A program made the position numbers and the translations under genes. Below the pieces are notes generated by a model, which was not told the origin of the DNA, ran no database searches, and worked only from the letters and a program-made list of their open reading frames with translations. A stretch of 64,000 nt of DNA, taken from positions 2,294,001 through 2,358,000 of the forward strand of contig JBCAQO010000001.1 of assembly GCA_039111635.1 (NCBI GenBank), written 5' to 3'. Origin of the DNA: Heterobasidion occidentale (lineage: Eukaryota; Basidiomycota; Agaricomycetes; Russulales; Bondarzewiaceae). This document shows positions 28,444-38,723 of this stretch, piece by piece; position 1 is the first letter of the stretch; the number at the start of each line of letters is the position of its first letter.

Positions 28444-30408
28444 CTACGCCTCATCAGGGTAGAGCATCAGCTCTGGCCGCACTTTCTCGTCAAACTCCTC
28501 CGGCGTCAAGAATCCAAGCGCAATCGTCGCCTCTTTCAGCGTCGTGCCCTCCTTGTGCGCCTTCTTGGCACATTTCGCGACATCTGCAACATACCGTGAC
28601 TCAGCCAACATGACAAATATCAGGGCACAGGCTGCTCACTGTCGTAACCGAGATGGCTGTTGAGGATCGTAGCTAACATCAGCGACTCGTTCAGCAGCGT
28701 GTTGATCCGCTTCTCGTTGGCCTCAATACCGACAACGCAATGCTTCGTGAACGAACGAGAGCCGTCCGCCAATAGACGGATGCTCTGCAGCACGTTTTTG
28801 ATGATGACGGGCTTGAAGACGTTCAACTGCCACCGGATATCCTCGTCAGCATGACACAATGTTTCATGGCACAAATCGACCCACCTCGAACTGTCCGTTA
28901 GAGCCAGCGATGCTGACAACAGTTTGATTACCGATGACCTGTACAGCTACCATAGTGAGCGCTTCACACTGCGTCGGATTAACCTTTCCCGGCATGATAC
29001 TGCTCCCAGGCTCGTTCTCGGGAAGGCTGAGCTCTCCGAGGCCACAACGCGGTCCCGATCCCAAGTAGCGAATATCATTCGCGATCTTCATCAGCGAGCA
29101 GGCGAGGACATTCAGAGCACCATGAGCCTCAACGAGAGCATCGTGGGCAGCGAGCGCCTCAAACTGAAGAAGAAGCATGAGCGGGACGTCCTTGATTGAC
29201 ATCAATGAAATCTACCTTGTTCGGAGCCGTCTTGAATTCGATGCCTGAGATCTTGGAGATCTCCGATGCTATCTTCACATCGAAACCTTTTTTCGTGTTC
29301 AAGCCCTTTGCAATGTGTGGGTGAGGAAGATGAGTACAAAAAATCAAAGACGCTCACAGTTCCAACAGCTGTTCCACCCTGAGCGAGGAGGCTCAACCGA
29401 GGGATGACATCCTTCACGCGGTCGATACCGTTGGATACCTGCTGTACATAGCCGCTAAACTCCTGACCGAGGGTCAAGGGCGTTGCATCCTAAGAACGAT
29501 GCTGCTCAGCAACGCGGCACACAGCGATCACCAGGCGACTCGCCTGCAAGTGAGTGCGGCCAATCTTGACGATATGGTCGAAGGCCTTAGACTTCGCAGC
29601 AAGGGCATCTCGCAGTTCCTCGAGGGCCGGAAGAAGCGTGTTGACAATCTCCGTGACGGCTGCCACATGCATCGCCGTTGGGAAGCTGAAGATTGATAGT
29701 CAAAACCTGACGAAAGCGGTAGCAGCAATCAACCCACGTGTCATTACTACTCTGGCTCATATTGACATGGTCATTTGGGTGTACTGGCTTCTTAGAACCA
29801 AGTGCACCTCCGAGAATCTCAATGGCACGGTTAGAGATAACCTGTGCTCCGCAATATCCATGAACGCCGAGGACGTATGAGAGAACAAGTAGATGCGGAC
29901 CTCGTTTGCGTTCATGTTACTCTGCGTTCCGCTGCCCGTTTGGAACACGACCAGGGGGAAGTGGTCAATCAGCTTCCCCGAGATGACCTGCACCACTCAA
30001 GACGAATTGGGCTCGAAGTTCTCGTAACGACTGAAACAACGCAACCCACCTCATCTGCCGCCTGTTGAATGGCCTGACCAACCCTCGGATCCATTCCGTA
30101 CCCAACATTGACAATCGAAGCAGCCTTTTTTAGCACACCAAAGGCCTTGATCAAGGGAGGAGGCAACCGCTCCGTGGGGCCTCCGATATCGAAGTTCTGC
30201 AGCGATCTAGTGGCTCCAATCGTCAATTCGTTCGGAACAGATAGAGGGTGGAAAGAGCATACCGCTGAGTCTGTGCGCCCCAATAGCGGTCGGCGGGCAC
30301 CTTCAGGTCGCCAAAGGTGTCTCTTTCTGTCCGGAAAGCCTGCTCTGTCTGACGAAAAGCATGCGCCTCCGTTTCCGTCTCCGTGTGCACAAGCTATCCG
30401 CTCACCAT
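28444..30408 (-). CDS. FUM1: Fumarate hydratase (class II fumarase)
   Basis: The reconstructed protein reads [20 protein letters not shown] with [49 protein letters not shown] with SNMNANEV, and the class II signature [20 protein letters not shown]. It also has GRTHLQDATP-type catalytic sequence near 29570 and ends with [20 protein letters not shown] and LMLYPDEA, stop at 28444. It interconverts fumarate and L-malate in the TCA cycle and, in many fungi, also in the cytosol. The proposed start is an ATG at 30406-30408 immediately followed by a 57-nt intron (30349-30405), so exon 1 carries only the start codon. Upstream in the same frame is presequence-like [12 protein letters not shown], open to a TGA but without an ATG. 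About ten introns are implied. PEX11 starts 664 bp away on the other strand. Confidence 0.93.
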
Positions 30409-31072
30409 AACGCGAAGAGAACTGGAGAACAATCTATGCGAGATCGTCCGTGGGTACTGGGCAGTCACCAGGAGAGACTGGGTTTTGTGAAAACGGCCAT
30501 TTTGGGGGAATCACATGAGCATATGTAACAAGGTGGAATTAGCCGTCTTTGCCTGGACATGGTCTGGACGCATGGAACACCTTACTCTACGAGGAAGCCG
30601 AAGGCCAGCCATGGCTGAGCAGAATTAAACCAAAATTCAAGGAAAATGGGAAAGACGTAGTAGTGTAAGTTGTTGGCACTGACGAGAACGCCAAGTTCTG
30701 CGGAGGATATCGGGCATGCAACTCCCACGCAACACCCGAGCTCCTTGATATCCCGAGCGGAATGTGAAGGTTATTCAACACGACGAGAATTCATCACTGA
30801 ACTGTTACAGTGTGAGGAAGGAAATGATTGTGGGCAATCTGAGGGTCGGCATGCACAGTTCGTCGCAGCCCTACAAATATGATGCCTGTCATGCTTTACT
30901 TTGTAGACCCAAGTCTCCCCGCTCTTCTTATTCACACGTGATTATGAGTGTGGTCTTTGCGACATGATTTCCCCAAAACAGGCCGGCCGTTATAATATCT
31001 CTGTACGTCCGGCGCCCTCTCAATACAACCCCACCAAAGACTCCGTCCCCATTGTTGCTCACTGCACCCACC
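30409..31072. promoter_or_regulatory. Divergent FUM1 / PEX11 upstream region
   Basis: The two genes diverge from this 664-bp gap. It contains no convincing gene. A hidden upstream fumarase exon, or an alternative mitochondrial start, would have to lie in its first 200 bp. Confidence 0.4.
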
Positions 31073-32166
31073 ATGTCCAGCATCGCGTCCCAGGCCATCT
31101 TGCATCCAGCTGTTTCTGACACGCTCAAAGTATTGGGCACTACGCTCGGACGCGACAAGGTATGCACGCCTCAGCCTGCACGCGTGCGCATACCGCCTCA
31201 CCATTCTACCGCCTCACCAGATCTACCGAGCAGTTCAGTACTTTGCTCGTTTCTTTGCATGGTACCTTCTCGCGCGCGGTTACAAGCTTGAGGCAACACG
31301 ATGGAACGCATTGAAGGGCCATCTCGCCACGGCAAGAAAACGTGGGTACATGCGGGTTGCGAGCAGCTGGCTCGTCAGACTCATACATCGTTTGATCCAG
31401 TGATGCGCATCGGAAAGCCTTTGGAACATCTCCAAGCTGCTCTCCGTGCTGCACAGACAACTGGTGACTCAAAGAGCAGATTTCTACTATTGGCAGACAG
31501 CTCGGGTATTTCGGATACTTGACCTATGACGCCATCGTCTGGGTGTGTAGCGTCAATGTCAGGGTATCACATTGTCCGTCTTTAGTTGACCGTGCGAGTC
31601 ATGTTTAGGCAAACGCTGTCCGGTTTATTACTCTCAAGCCGGATACGGCACAGAGGGTGAACAAGACGGCCAATCGATTCTGGGTAGCGGGCATCTTATT
31701 TAGCATCGTGCACGCCGTTTTCAAGGTATTCCTCAATCATTCACGTGTCTAGGAAAGTGCTTATGATGCATATTTGCTTCTTCAGTCTGGAAGGTTGACT
31801 CAAGAAGTAAACAGCCTCCGTGCCCTGACTGAGAAGGATGTGGGCGAAGAGAATGTTCGGCAAACAAGACTTCGTACGCTTGCTGCGTAAGTATATCATC
31901 AATCGTGCGCTCTACCTGTGCTCAGAACGTATACTGCGCCAGCCTCCTTGCCGCAACACGCCAGCAATTTGTCATCGACGTCCTCGATGTCTGGATTCCT
32001 GCGGCCAACATAGGCCTTGTCACCCTGAATGACGGTATTTTGGGTCTCTTCGGGTATGTTCAAATATTGGCTGCACGGTGTTATAAGTCCTGACAAGCAT
32101 CCCAGCTTCATCACATCCGTCCTTGCCCTTCGTTCGCATTGGGCAGTAACCACTGCGAAGAAATAA
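31073..32166 (+). CDS. PEX11: Peroxisomal membrane protein PEX11 (PMP27)
   Basis: The ATG at 31073 opens MSSIASQAILHPAVSDTLKV and the first exon ends LGTTLGRDK. Joined exons give IYRAVQYFARFFAWYLLARG, KLEATRWNALKGHLATARK, MRIGKPLEHLQAALRAAQTT, then ANAVRFITLKPDTAQRVNKT, NRFWVAGILFSIVHAVFKS, TRQQFVIDVLDVWIPAANIG and LNDGILGLFGFITSVLALRS, ending VTTAKK with TAA at 32164-32166. The Y..(R/K).VQY.ARF amphipathic N-terminus and the 'RKxxRxGK' region are hallmarks of PEX11, which tubulates the peroxisomal membrane and drives peroxisome division. Length of about 235 residues is usual. Roughly five introns of 50-60 nt. Lys-rich C-terminal residues (AKK) are typical. Function is by family. Confidence 0.93.
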
Positions 32167-32295
32167 AAGCTTCATAGTGTAGACTTGTGATTCTGTCCTT
32201 TCTGTATATTATTCTTTGCAATGTCATTTCGTACCTGAGAACAGAGGGGTGATTTTTCCACGGAAGCGCAAAGATGCAGCATGTTGTAATCAAAC

Positions 32296-32700
32296 TTAGA
32301 GAGATGCACCAGTCTGTTGTTGCTGCTGCTGCTGCTGCTGATTTCGAATACGAAGATATTCTTGGCGAACTATTTGCATGCTCTCTTCACATGTACTGCG
32401 TATGTGAACGTTAGGTTCTGGTGACCTCTAGAGGAATGGCACGGATGCTAAAGGGTACTCACAATCGATACATGCAGTCTTGGACAGCCTTATACTTGTT
32501 TTTGCAGGCCCAAGCCACGGTGACAGTGCGACCAGTGGCACATTCGGCAAAATCTGCCACGGTGTACAGTTAGCGACAGTACACCACGCTCCCTACCAAC
32601 ATGTGAATGCACCTTTCACGATTGAATCACATTCTTTAAGAGCATGAGCTTTAGTAGTCTTGAGCAGCGTATCCTCCTCCCGTCGTGAAAGAGTGCTCAT
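32296..32700 (-). CDS. CMC1: COX assembly mitochondrial protein Cmc1 (twin CX9C)
   Basis: Three exons give MSTLSRREEDTLLKTTKAHA with LKECDSIVK, then DFAECATGRTVTVAWACKNK, and finally STCEESMQIVRQEYLRIRNQ, stop at 32296. The cysteines form two CX9C pairs (C-DSIVKDFAE-C and C-KNKYKAVQD-C), the fold oxidised by Mia40 in the mitochondrial intermembrane space. The LSRREE...LK...KEC start matches Cmc1, a copper-related factor in Cox1 maturation. The start at 32700 fits the family. The C-terminus carries nine consecutive Gln (32314-32340), encoded mostly by CAG, before TGASL, which I do not expect in this family. It is head to head with the lipoyl synthase gene. Confidence 0.88.
32314..32340 (-). 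repeat. CAG/CAA polyglutamine microsatellite in CMC1
   Basis: Six CAG codons followed by two CAA and one CAG encode nine Gln near the C-terminus of the Cmc1 protein. On the plus strand this appears as a CTG run. Triplet runs such as this are prone to length change. Confidence 0.85.
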
Positions 32701-32931
32701 GACTGTCCGATTTGGGTGCAGCTGGCTCCGGTAAGCAACGGCCCTGCGATCGGCGATTCGGCGTTGTTTGGATCGGAGGCTGTTGCCAAACAAAGAACCA
32801 GCCGGCCGAGCTCCTGGTTCCGCAAAGGCTGACTGGATTACTCACCTGAGGCCACCTTTTCTAATTAGCAACTCCCACCTCAGTTCAACAGACACTCATC
32901 AGTCATTACTTTGAAGCTATCTAGCTTTGTC
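32701..32931. promoter_or_regulatory. Shared 231-bp promoter, CMC1 / LIP5
   Basis: Two genes for mitochondrial proteins diverge from start codons at 32700 (-) and 32932 (+). Only 231 bp separate them, so regulatory elements are probably shared. No individual binding site is claimed. Confidence 0.45.
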
Positions 32932-34420
32932 ATGGCAACCCTTTTGCGTTCCGCACGAGTATCGCGAACCTCCATACCAGGATGTGTCCGGAGTCTGGCA
33001 ACACAGTCAAATTCACCGGCTTCACGAGGCGCTTTCAGTCAGACACTGGCCCAGGGACCGTCCTTGGATGACTTCATTGCTGGAGACGCACCTGATAAGG
33101 TTGTGCTTGGAAACACAAGCGCGTAGGTATCTTCTTCCCTAATATTCGAAGTGGAAACAATGAAGTGACATTTCGTAGTCCACGGCTGCCTTCGTATCTG
33201 AAGACGTCGATTCCCAAAGGAGCCTCATTCAGCAGCATCAAGAAGGACCTTAGAGGCCTTGGTCTTCATACCGTATGTGAAGAAGCTCGTTGTCCAAATA
33301 TTGGAGATTGCTGGGGTGGTAAAGAGGGTGCAACACCCGAAGAGGGTAAACGAGCAGCTACTGCAACTATCATGGTGTGTACCCAGCCGCCAGCTTCTTC
33401 GCCGGAAATATACTGAAATGTGTCTTTTAGTTGATGGGTGACACATGTACGCGTGGTTGTCGGTTCTGCTCGGTGAAGACGTCTCGCACACCGCCTCCAC
33501 TTGACCCGCATGAACCTGAGAACACCGCTGAGGCCATCAGTCGATGGGGACTTGGTTACATTGTTCTAACTAGTGTAGACCGCGATGGTGCGAGCTTATT
33601 CCGATTTGTTGCATGTCGATGCTGACACCAATGATAGATCTTGCTGACTCTGGGGCTCATCATTTCGCGGAGACAATACGAAAGATCAAGCAAAAGTGCT
33701 TCTCTCACTTGTATTATCGATTTTTCTATGACTGACGCTGGGGTTTACGTCAGAGCTCCCCAAATTCTTGTGGAAGCCCTCACAGGTGATATGGGAGGGA
33801 ACCTTGACCACGTCTCAGTTGTCGCAAGATCTGGCCTGGATGTTTATGCACACAACGTAGAGACTGTAGAGGCGTTAACACCCTTCGTGCGAGATCGAAG
33901 AGCGACTTTCAGGCAAAGTTTGAAAGTCTTGGAGCGTGCGAAGGCAGAAGGTGTTCGGGTGACTAAGACAAGTATTATGCTCGGGGTTGGCGAGAATGAA
34001 GAGCAAATCATAGATGCCCTACGAGGTTAGTTCGTGTTTTTCCACTCCGGCATATTTTGCTCAACGTCCTCGCAGAGCTCCGCAAGGTCGATGTCGATGT
34101 TGTTACATTTGGTCAATACATGCGTCCAACGAAGCGGCACATGAAAGTCGACCGTTACGTCGAACCTGCAGAATTTGATCGCTGGAAACAGGTTGCTGAG
34201 GATATGGGATTCTTGTACGTTGCAAGCGGGCCGTTAGTAAGAAGTAGCTACAAGGTAACTGTACGTGTGTCTACTCACTGGGACATTACTGACTCCTCCT
34301 CCTTTACAGGCTGGAGAATACTTCATAGAAAATGTTCTTCGAGGGAAAGGTGCTGAGAAGCAGACTCAGAAGCTACTCGCTCAGGAGGATGCAACGGTAG
34401 GAGCTAAGCTTGATGCTTGA
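32932..34420 (+). CDS. LIP5: Mitochondrial lipoyl synthase
   Basis: The ATG at 32932 gives [20 protein letters not shown], an Arg/Ser-rich mitochondrial presequence. The auxiliary-cluster motif [13 protein letters not shown] and the radical-SAM motif CTRGCRFC are both intact, as is the C-terminal [13 protein letters not shown] whose RSSY serine binds the auxiliary 4Fe-4S cluster. Exons join through [35 protein letters not shown] and [20 protein letters not shown] to VGAKLDA, TGA at 34418-34420. The enzyme inserts two sulfurs into octanoyl groups on lipoyl domains of pyruvate and 2-oxoglutarate dehydrogenases and glycine cleavage protein H. Its target, the E2 protein, is encoded 4 kb downstream in this window. 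About six introns are implied; length of about 370 residues is usual. Confidence 0.95.
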
Positions 34421-34681
34421 TTCATCGTCTACATCATTCATCCATTTTACATTGTCTGTGATTCGCCTGCACTCCCCAGCTCTACTTTTGATTCTACCTT
34501 GCTTTCCCTGCACCGTTGTACTTAGACTACGATCCTGACACTAAATTGAGGTTAGGGTTTATAAACGGCATTTGCCGGTCGGAGCTGATTGGAGTTGTAA
34601 CCTTGCTTGGTGCAAACCTTGTTTTTCAAGCCCACCGCCGCAACAAAACATCGACAAGACTCGTCGACACTCCACAACAAA

Positions 34682-35064
34682 ATGGTAAGTATTCCATCAG
34701 TAGAAGAAAGTGTGATACTGATGTTCTGCTTCAGGATTCCTCCTCGAAAGCTCCCGTTAAGCTCGCCCGTGTCATCAAGGTCCCCCACCCCTCTTTTGAA
34801 GATTTTCAGTACATCTGACAAGAGTGTTCACTCTGTATAGGTCCTTGGCCGGACAGGATCTCGTGGAGGTGTCACCCAAGTCCGTGTCGAGTTCTTGGAC
34901 GACACGACCCGGACAATCATCCGTAACGTGAAGGGCCCCGTGCGGGACCAGGATATCTTGGCTCTCCTGGAGAGTGAGCGTGAGGCTCGGTGCGTCTATG
35001 TCGTTTTGCAAGGAAAATACAGTACTTACAAACCCTGTTGGTGCTTTACAGTCGTCTCCGCTAA
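34682..35064 (+). CDS. RPS28: 40S ribosomal protein S28 (eS28)
   Basis: The ATG (34682-34684) is directly followed by a 50-nt intron (34685-34734), so exon 1 is only the start codon. The rest reads [65 protein letters not shown] and, after a third intron, RLR with TAA at 35062-35064. This is the complete, highly conserved eS28 of the small-subunit head near the mRNA exit, about 69 residues. Introns next to the start codon are common in fungal ribosomal protein genes. Nothing is missing. Confidence 0.96.
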
Positions 35065-35687
35065 AACTCGGACGTTTTGCATCCTGTCTCGTTTCCCTGA
35101 CTATCGCCTTCCTTGCTCTCGCTATCTGCATCACATGTTGTATGGTCATGCCAATTACACTGCATGAGTCCCACCGACTACTTCGGGCGGCCTATATCAC
35201 CTATTCCTCGTGACTGAAACGTAAAGGCGCGCAGTTCAATGTCAAAATGGACATGCCTTCGAAAAATGTCAAGGTGATTGCAACAACTGTCTGGAACATC
35301 CACTTTATCTGCGTCGGTGCAGGTCGGCGCAGTTCCTTTTTTTGATTCATGAACCCATGCGATTGATCTTCAAACACATAATAAGAAGGCTGTGTTGTTC
35401 ATTTGACGTAGATACTATAATACCCATTTTGTCTCATTCCCACAGTCGATGAGTTTGGTGTGGCGTCGAATGGTGTGCACGCAACTGATATAGACGGAAT
35501 ATAAGCGGAACATACCAATTCCAAACCAGCATCACTATTAGCACTAGCTGTCAGCTCTCCTTCGATTCAAGAAAATGATCATCAGTCATACTTATCGCAG
35601 CTTGTGCGAGAGTGTATATAGGCTGAATGGTTAGACTCCTTTGATTACCTCCCGCACTCTTGGACGCGACCCTCCAGTAACTCCAAT
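35065..35687. other. Intergenic region RPS28 to GT8 gene
   Basis: This 623-bp gap holds the RPS28 3' end and the promoter of the next plus-strand gene. I see AT-rich stretches and no coding frame, repeat or RNA gene. Confidence 0.45.
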
Positions 35688-36793
35688 ATGTCTCGAAATG
35701 CTGCCTATGTGACCCTCCTCACCAGGGAGAATTACCTTCCAGGTGCTCTGGTGGTTGATCATTGCCTGAAGGCTGTACAATCGAAGTACCCCTTCGTCGT
35801 AATGATCACTCCCGAGCTATCTCAGCGAGCTAGAGACGTGCTCACGAAACGGGGTATCACTGTCAGGGAGATACAGAGCCTGCAGCCATCGAGCGGGTCT
35901 CATACGCTAGCAACTCACGATGCTAGATTCGCCGATACCTGGACAAAGCTGAGGTATGCATGTCTGAAACAGCTCCTCTAACAAAATTGACATCCTGTCA
36001 TGATGCAGAGGATTTGAACTAGTCGAATACGACGTACGCGTATCCACGATTTTTGTAGATATCCCGCTGAAGATGATTCGATTATAGCGCATCGTCCTGA
36101 TGGATTCTGATATGATCGTCATGAGGAATATGGACGAGCTCATGGAGCTTGATCTCCCTCAGGACTCGATAGCAGCAGCTCACGCATGCGCCTGCAACCC
36201 GCGCAAGCTCGCGCACTATCCCGCGGACTGGTGAGTTCATCTCACCGCTATCCTTAGCTGACCGGTTCTAATTAACCTCCAGGGTGCCCGCGAACTGCGC
36301 ATATACCCCCCTCGTGCATCCTACTGCGATCACCAATCCGACCGAGATCACCCCTTCGAGTCCGCGGCCGTACAACCTCCTCAATTCCGGTCTCGTCGTG
36401 CTCAACCCGTCCGAGGAGCTGTCCGCTTCGGTCATCGACTACCTACACACTTCCCCCTTGGTCCCCACGTTTTCTTTCCCCGATCAAGATCTTCTCGCCG
36501 CGTTCTTCCACGGCAAATGGAAGCCGCTGCCCTGGGTCTACAATGCCTTGAAGACGCTTAGGATCATACACCAGCCGTTGTGGCGGGACGAGGAGATACG
36601 ATGCTTGCACTACATTCTTCACGACAAGCCGTGGCATGAGAGGATCGGAGAAGCTGGTACAGGCGGCGAGTACGAGGAAGTTCATCGGTGGTGGTGGGAT
36701 CGATTCGACGCTCTGCTGGCAGAATTGGGCGAAAGCGACCCAGACGGCCGGAACCTTGTAGCTGCCAACGTCGCACCAATCCTTCCCAACTGA
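35688..36793 (+). CDS. Family 8 glycosyltransferase (glycogenin/galactinol synthase-like)
   Basis: The ATG at 35688 gives MSRNAAYVTLLTRENYLPGA, the first GT8 beta-strand. After two short introns comes RIVLMDSDMIVMRNMDELME, where DSD is the metal-binding DxD motif. Later segments are PYNLLNSGLVVLNPS (the NSG motif) and FFHGKWKPLPWVYNALKTLR, with DKPWHER near the C-terminus, ending VAPILPN at 36793. These are the core features of retaining GT8 transferases using UDP-sugars. It lacks a signal peptide and so is probably cytosolic. It is shorter than glycogenin, and I see no clear autoglucosylated tyrosine region, so the acceptor is unknown. Fungal annotations often call such proteins nucleotide-diphospho-sugar transferases. 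It converges on KAE1 with 134 bp between stop codons. Confidence 0.88.
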
Positions 36794-36927
36794 TCCGTTG
36801 ACCGATCGCATCGATCGCATCTTGGGAACGTACTTCAACCTGCGGTCAGGATCGAAACAGTTTCATAGCATTATAATGCATTGACTTCTTTCTTCAACTT
36901 ATAGCCTTCGCCTATGTATAGCTGTGC

Positions 36928-38422
36928 CTATGCTCTCCATGCAACGTGTACTTCATCGGTTCTGAACCTACGGAATAGAAATCAACCATAGAGCGTCCAG
37001 ATACGAATTCGATTACATACCTCTGTGTACATGTACTTTTTTCCAGCGGTGTAGAATGACCCATCCTGAAACTTAACAAACCAGCCTGCGCAATCATGAT
37101 GCCATTATCGATGCAGAACCTTACATATCCGAAAGTCAACATGCGCATTGGTGAGCGTAAAGGCCGACTACTGACCGTTCGTCAGTGGCAAAGACATGTC
37201 CATTGCGCTCCTTGGCCATGGTACCCATCATCTCTTGCAACCGTTCGTTACCTGATGTTGGGGAATGGAAAGTGTTAAATAATACAAAGAGCACGGGCTC
37301 CTCTCAGACGATATCACAGCCAACCCCGCCCACGATGAGCACCTCTTTGCTGCCGATGTGAGCCATGGCCCGCTCTGTGATCTCGACGAGCATCGCAAAC
37401 ACAGTCTCCTGCAGTGAAAAGCACAGATCCGCAGGCGTGAAGTAGTCCTGATCGTCCGGCCCTCGCGGCTTGCCGTCTGGCCGGAATCTCTTGTCCAGGG
37501 TCAACGCCTCCGTGGATGTCAGGATTCCAGAGAGGCTGACGTCCATCCCCTTGGTTGTATACGGCAGCGGCAGAAGACGGGTCCCTCTGTAGATGATCAG
37601 CGAGCGTTCGACGTGGTTATAACGACTGCGAGCGTCTTACTTCTTTGCCTCCTGCTCGATGTTGTATCCTGGGCTGGGGTCGTTGCTCAGGTTGATCACG
37701 CGCGCAAAGCGGTCGAGGCAGTTCCCGACGGCGATGTCGAGCGTCTCGCCGAATATGCGATAGCACTGCCGCGAGTACGCGATCACCTGGGTGTTCCCGC
37801 CGGAGACGTAGAGCACGACCGGGTTTTGCGCGCCCGTGATCTCGCGGCCCATCTCGATGTCTGCGCTCAACAACACGGTCAGCGAGGGCAGACTGCATGT
37901 GACAGATGCGGCGTACGGCCGACGCAGTGGTTCACCCCGACGAGAGGCTTGTCGAACAGCAGCGAGAGCGTTCGCGCGACGGTTGCTACCGACTGGAGAG
38001 GAGCACCCATACCGGGTCCTGAGCAAGGTCAACCACAGCTTCAGATGTAGACCTTTGCGATGACAACGAGCAACGCACCTTTCGTGTAGCATATACAATC
38101 CAAATCATGCAACGAAATCTCGGCCTTGCTAACAGCATCGTTGATGACTTTGAGTGCCCAATCTCGATGGTGCTGAGCGGTGTCGCGGGGGAGGAAACCC
38201 TCGCCTGGAGGGGTGATGTATGTGTGCCGGACATTGGAGAGCACCGACGACGAGCCGTCGATGTCGTGTTTTATAATCCCTGCACCCAATTTATTGGCCG
38301 AGCCTTCGAGGCCGAGGGCAAGGTATGCTCGATCTGCAATATTCGAAACTTTCAAGACGAACCGGATGATCGTGATGCATACCTGGCTTCTTCAACGGAG
38401 ATTTTCGCAAGCGGCCCGGCAT
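36928..38422 (-). CDS. KAE1: tRNA N6-adenosine threonylcarbamoyltransferase KAE1 (KEOPS)
   Basis: A small first exon (ATG at 38422, [13 protein letters not shown]) is spliced to [20 protein letters not shown]. The protein continues with [120 protein letters not shown] and [12 protein letters not shown], with TAG at 36928-36930. HCVGHIEMGR supplies the two iron-binding histidines of the Kae1/Qri7 fold; an intron splits the second His codon. KAE1 is the catalytic subunit of KEOPS, which adds t6A to ANN-decoding tRNAs. The absence of a mitochondrial presequence and the GxxGEGFLP signature favour cytosolic KAE1 over QRI7. About eight introns. Complete. Confidence 0.94.
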
Positions 38423-38723
38423 TGTACAATCGCGCGAGGCCAGAGCAGGTGTATCGCGGTTCTTGTCTTGAATGCATCGCAAGCCCAACACAGCGCCGAT
38501 GTTATGGCAGCACCGGCCCGGTCTGCCGTTTCGCGCAACACAAGTTGATGTCTTGTACTGACGTCGAGCACTCTAATTGAGAGATGATATATAGCAATTA
38601 TGCAGCGCGAGCAGCACGAGTTTAATGTCTATGTAGAGAAATAAAGCCATGAAAGACAAACACCCATCAGCCCTTCCCACATAAGCCCCGGACGGAAAGC
38701 ACGTCCGTCCCCACGCCCTCGAC

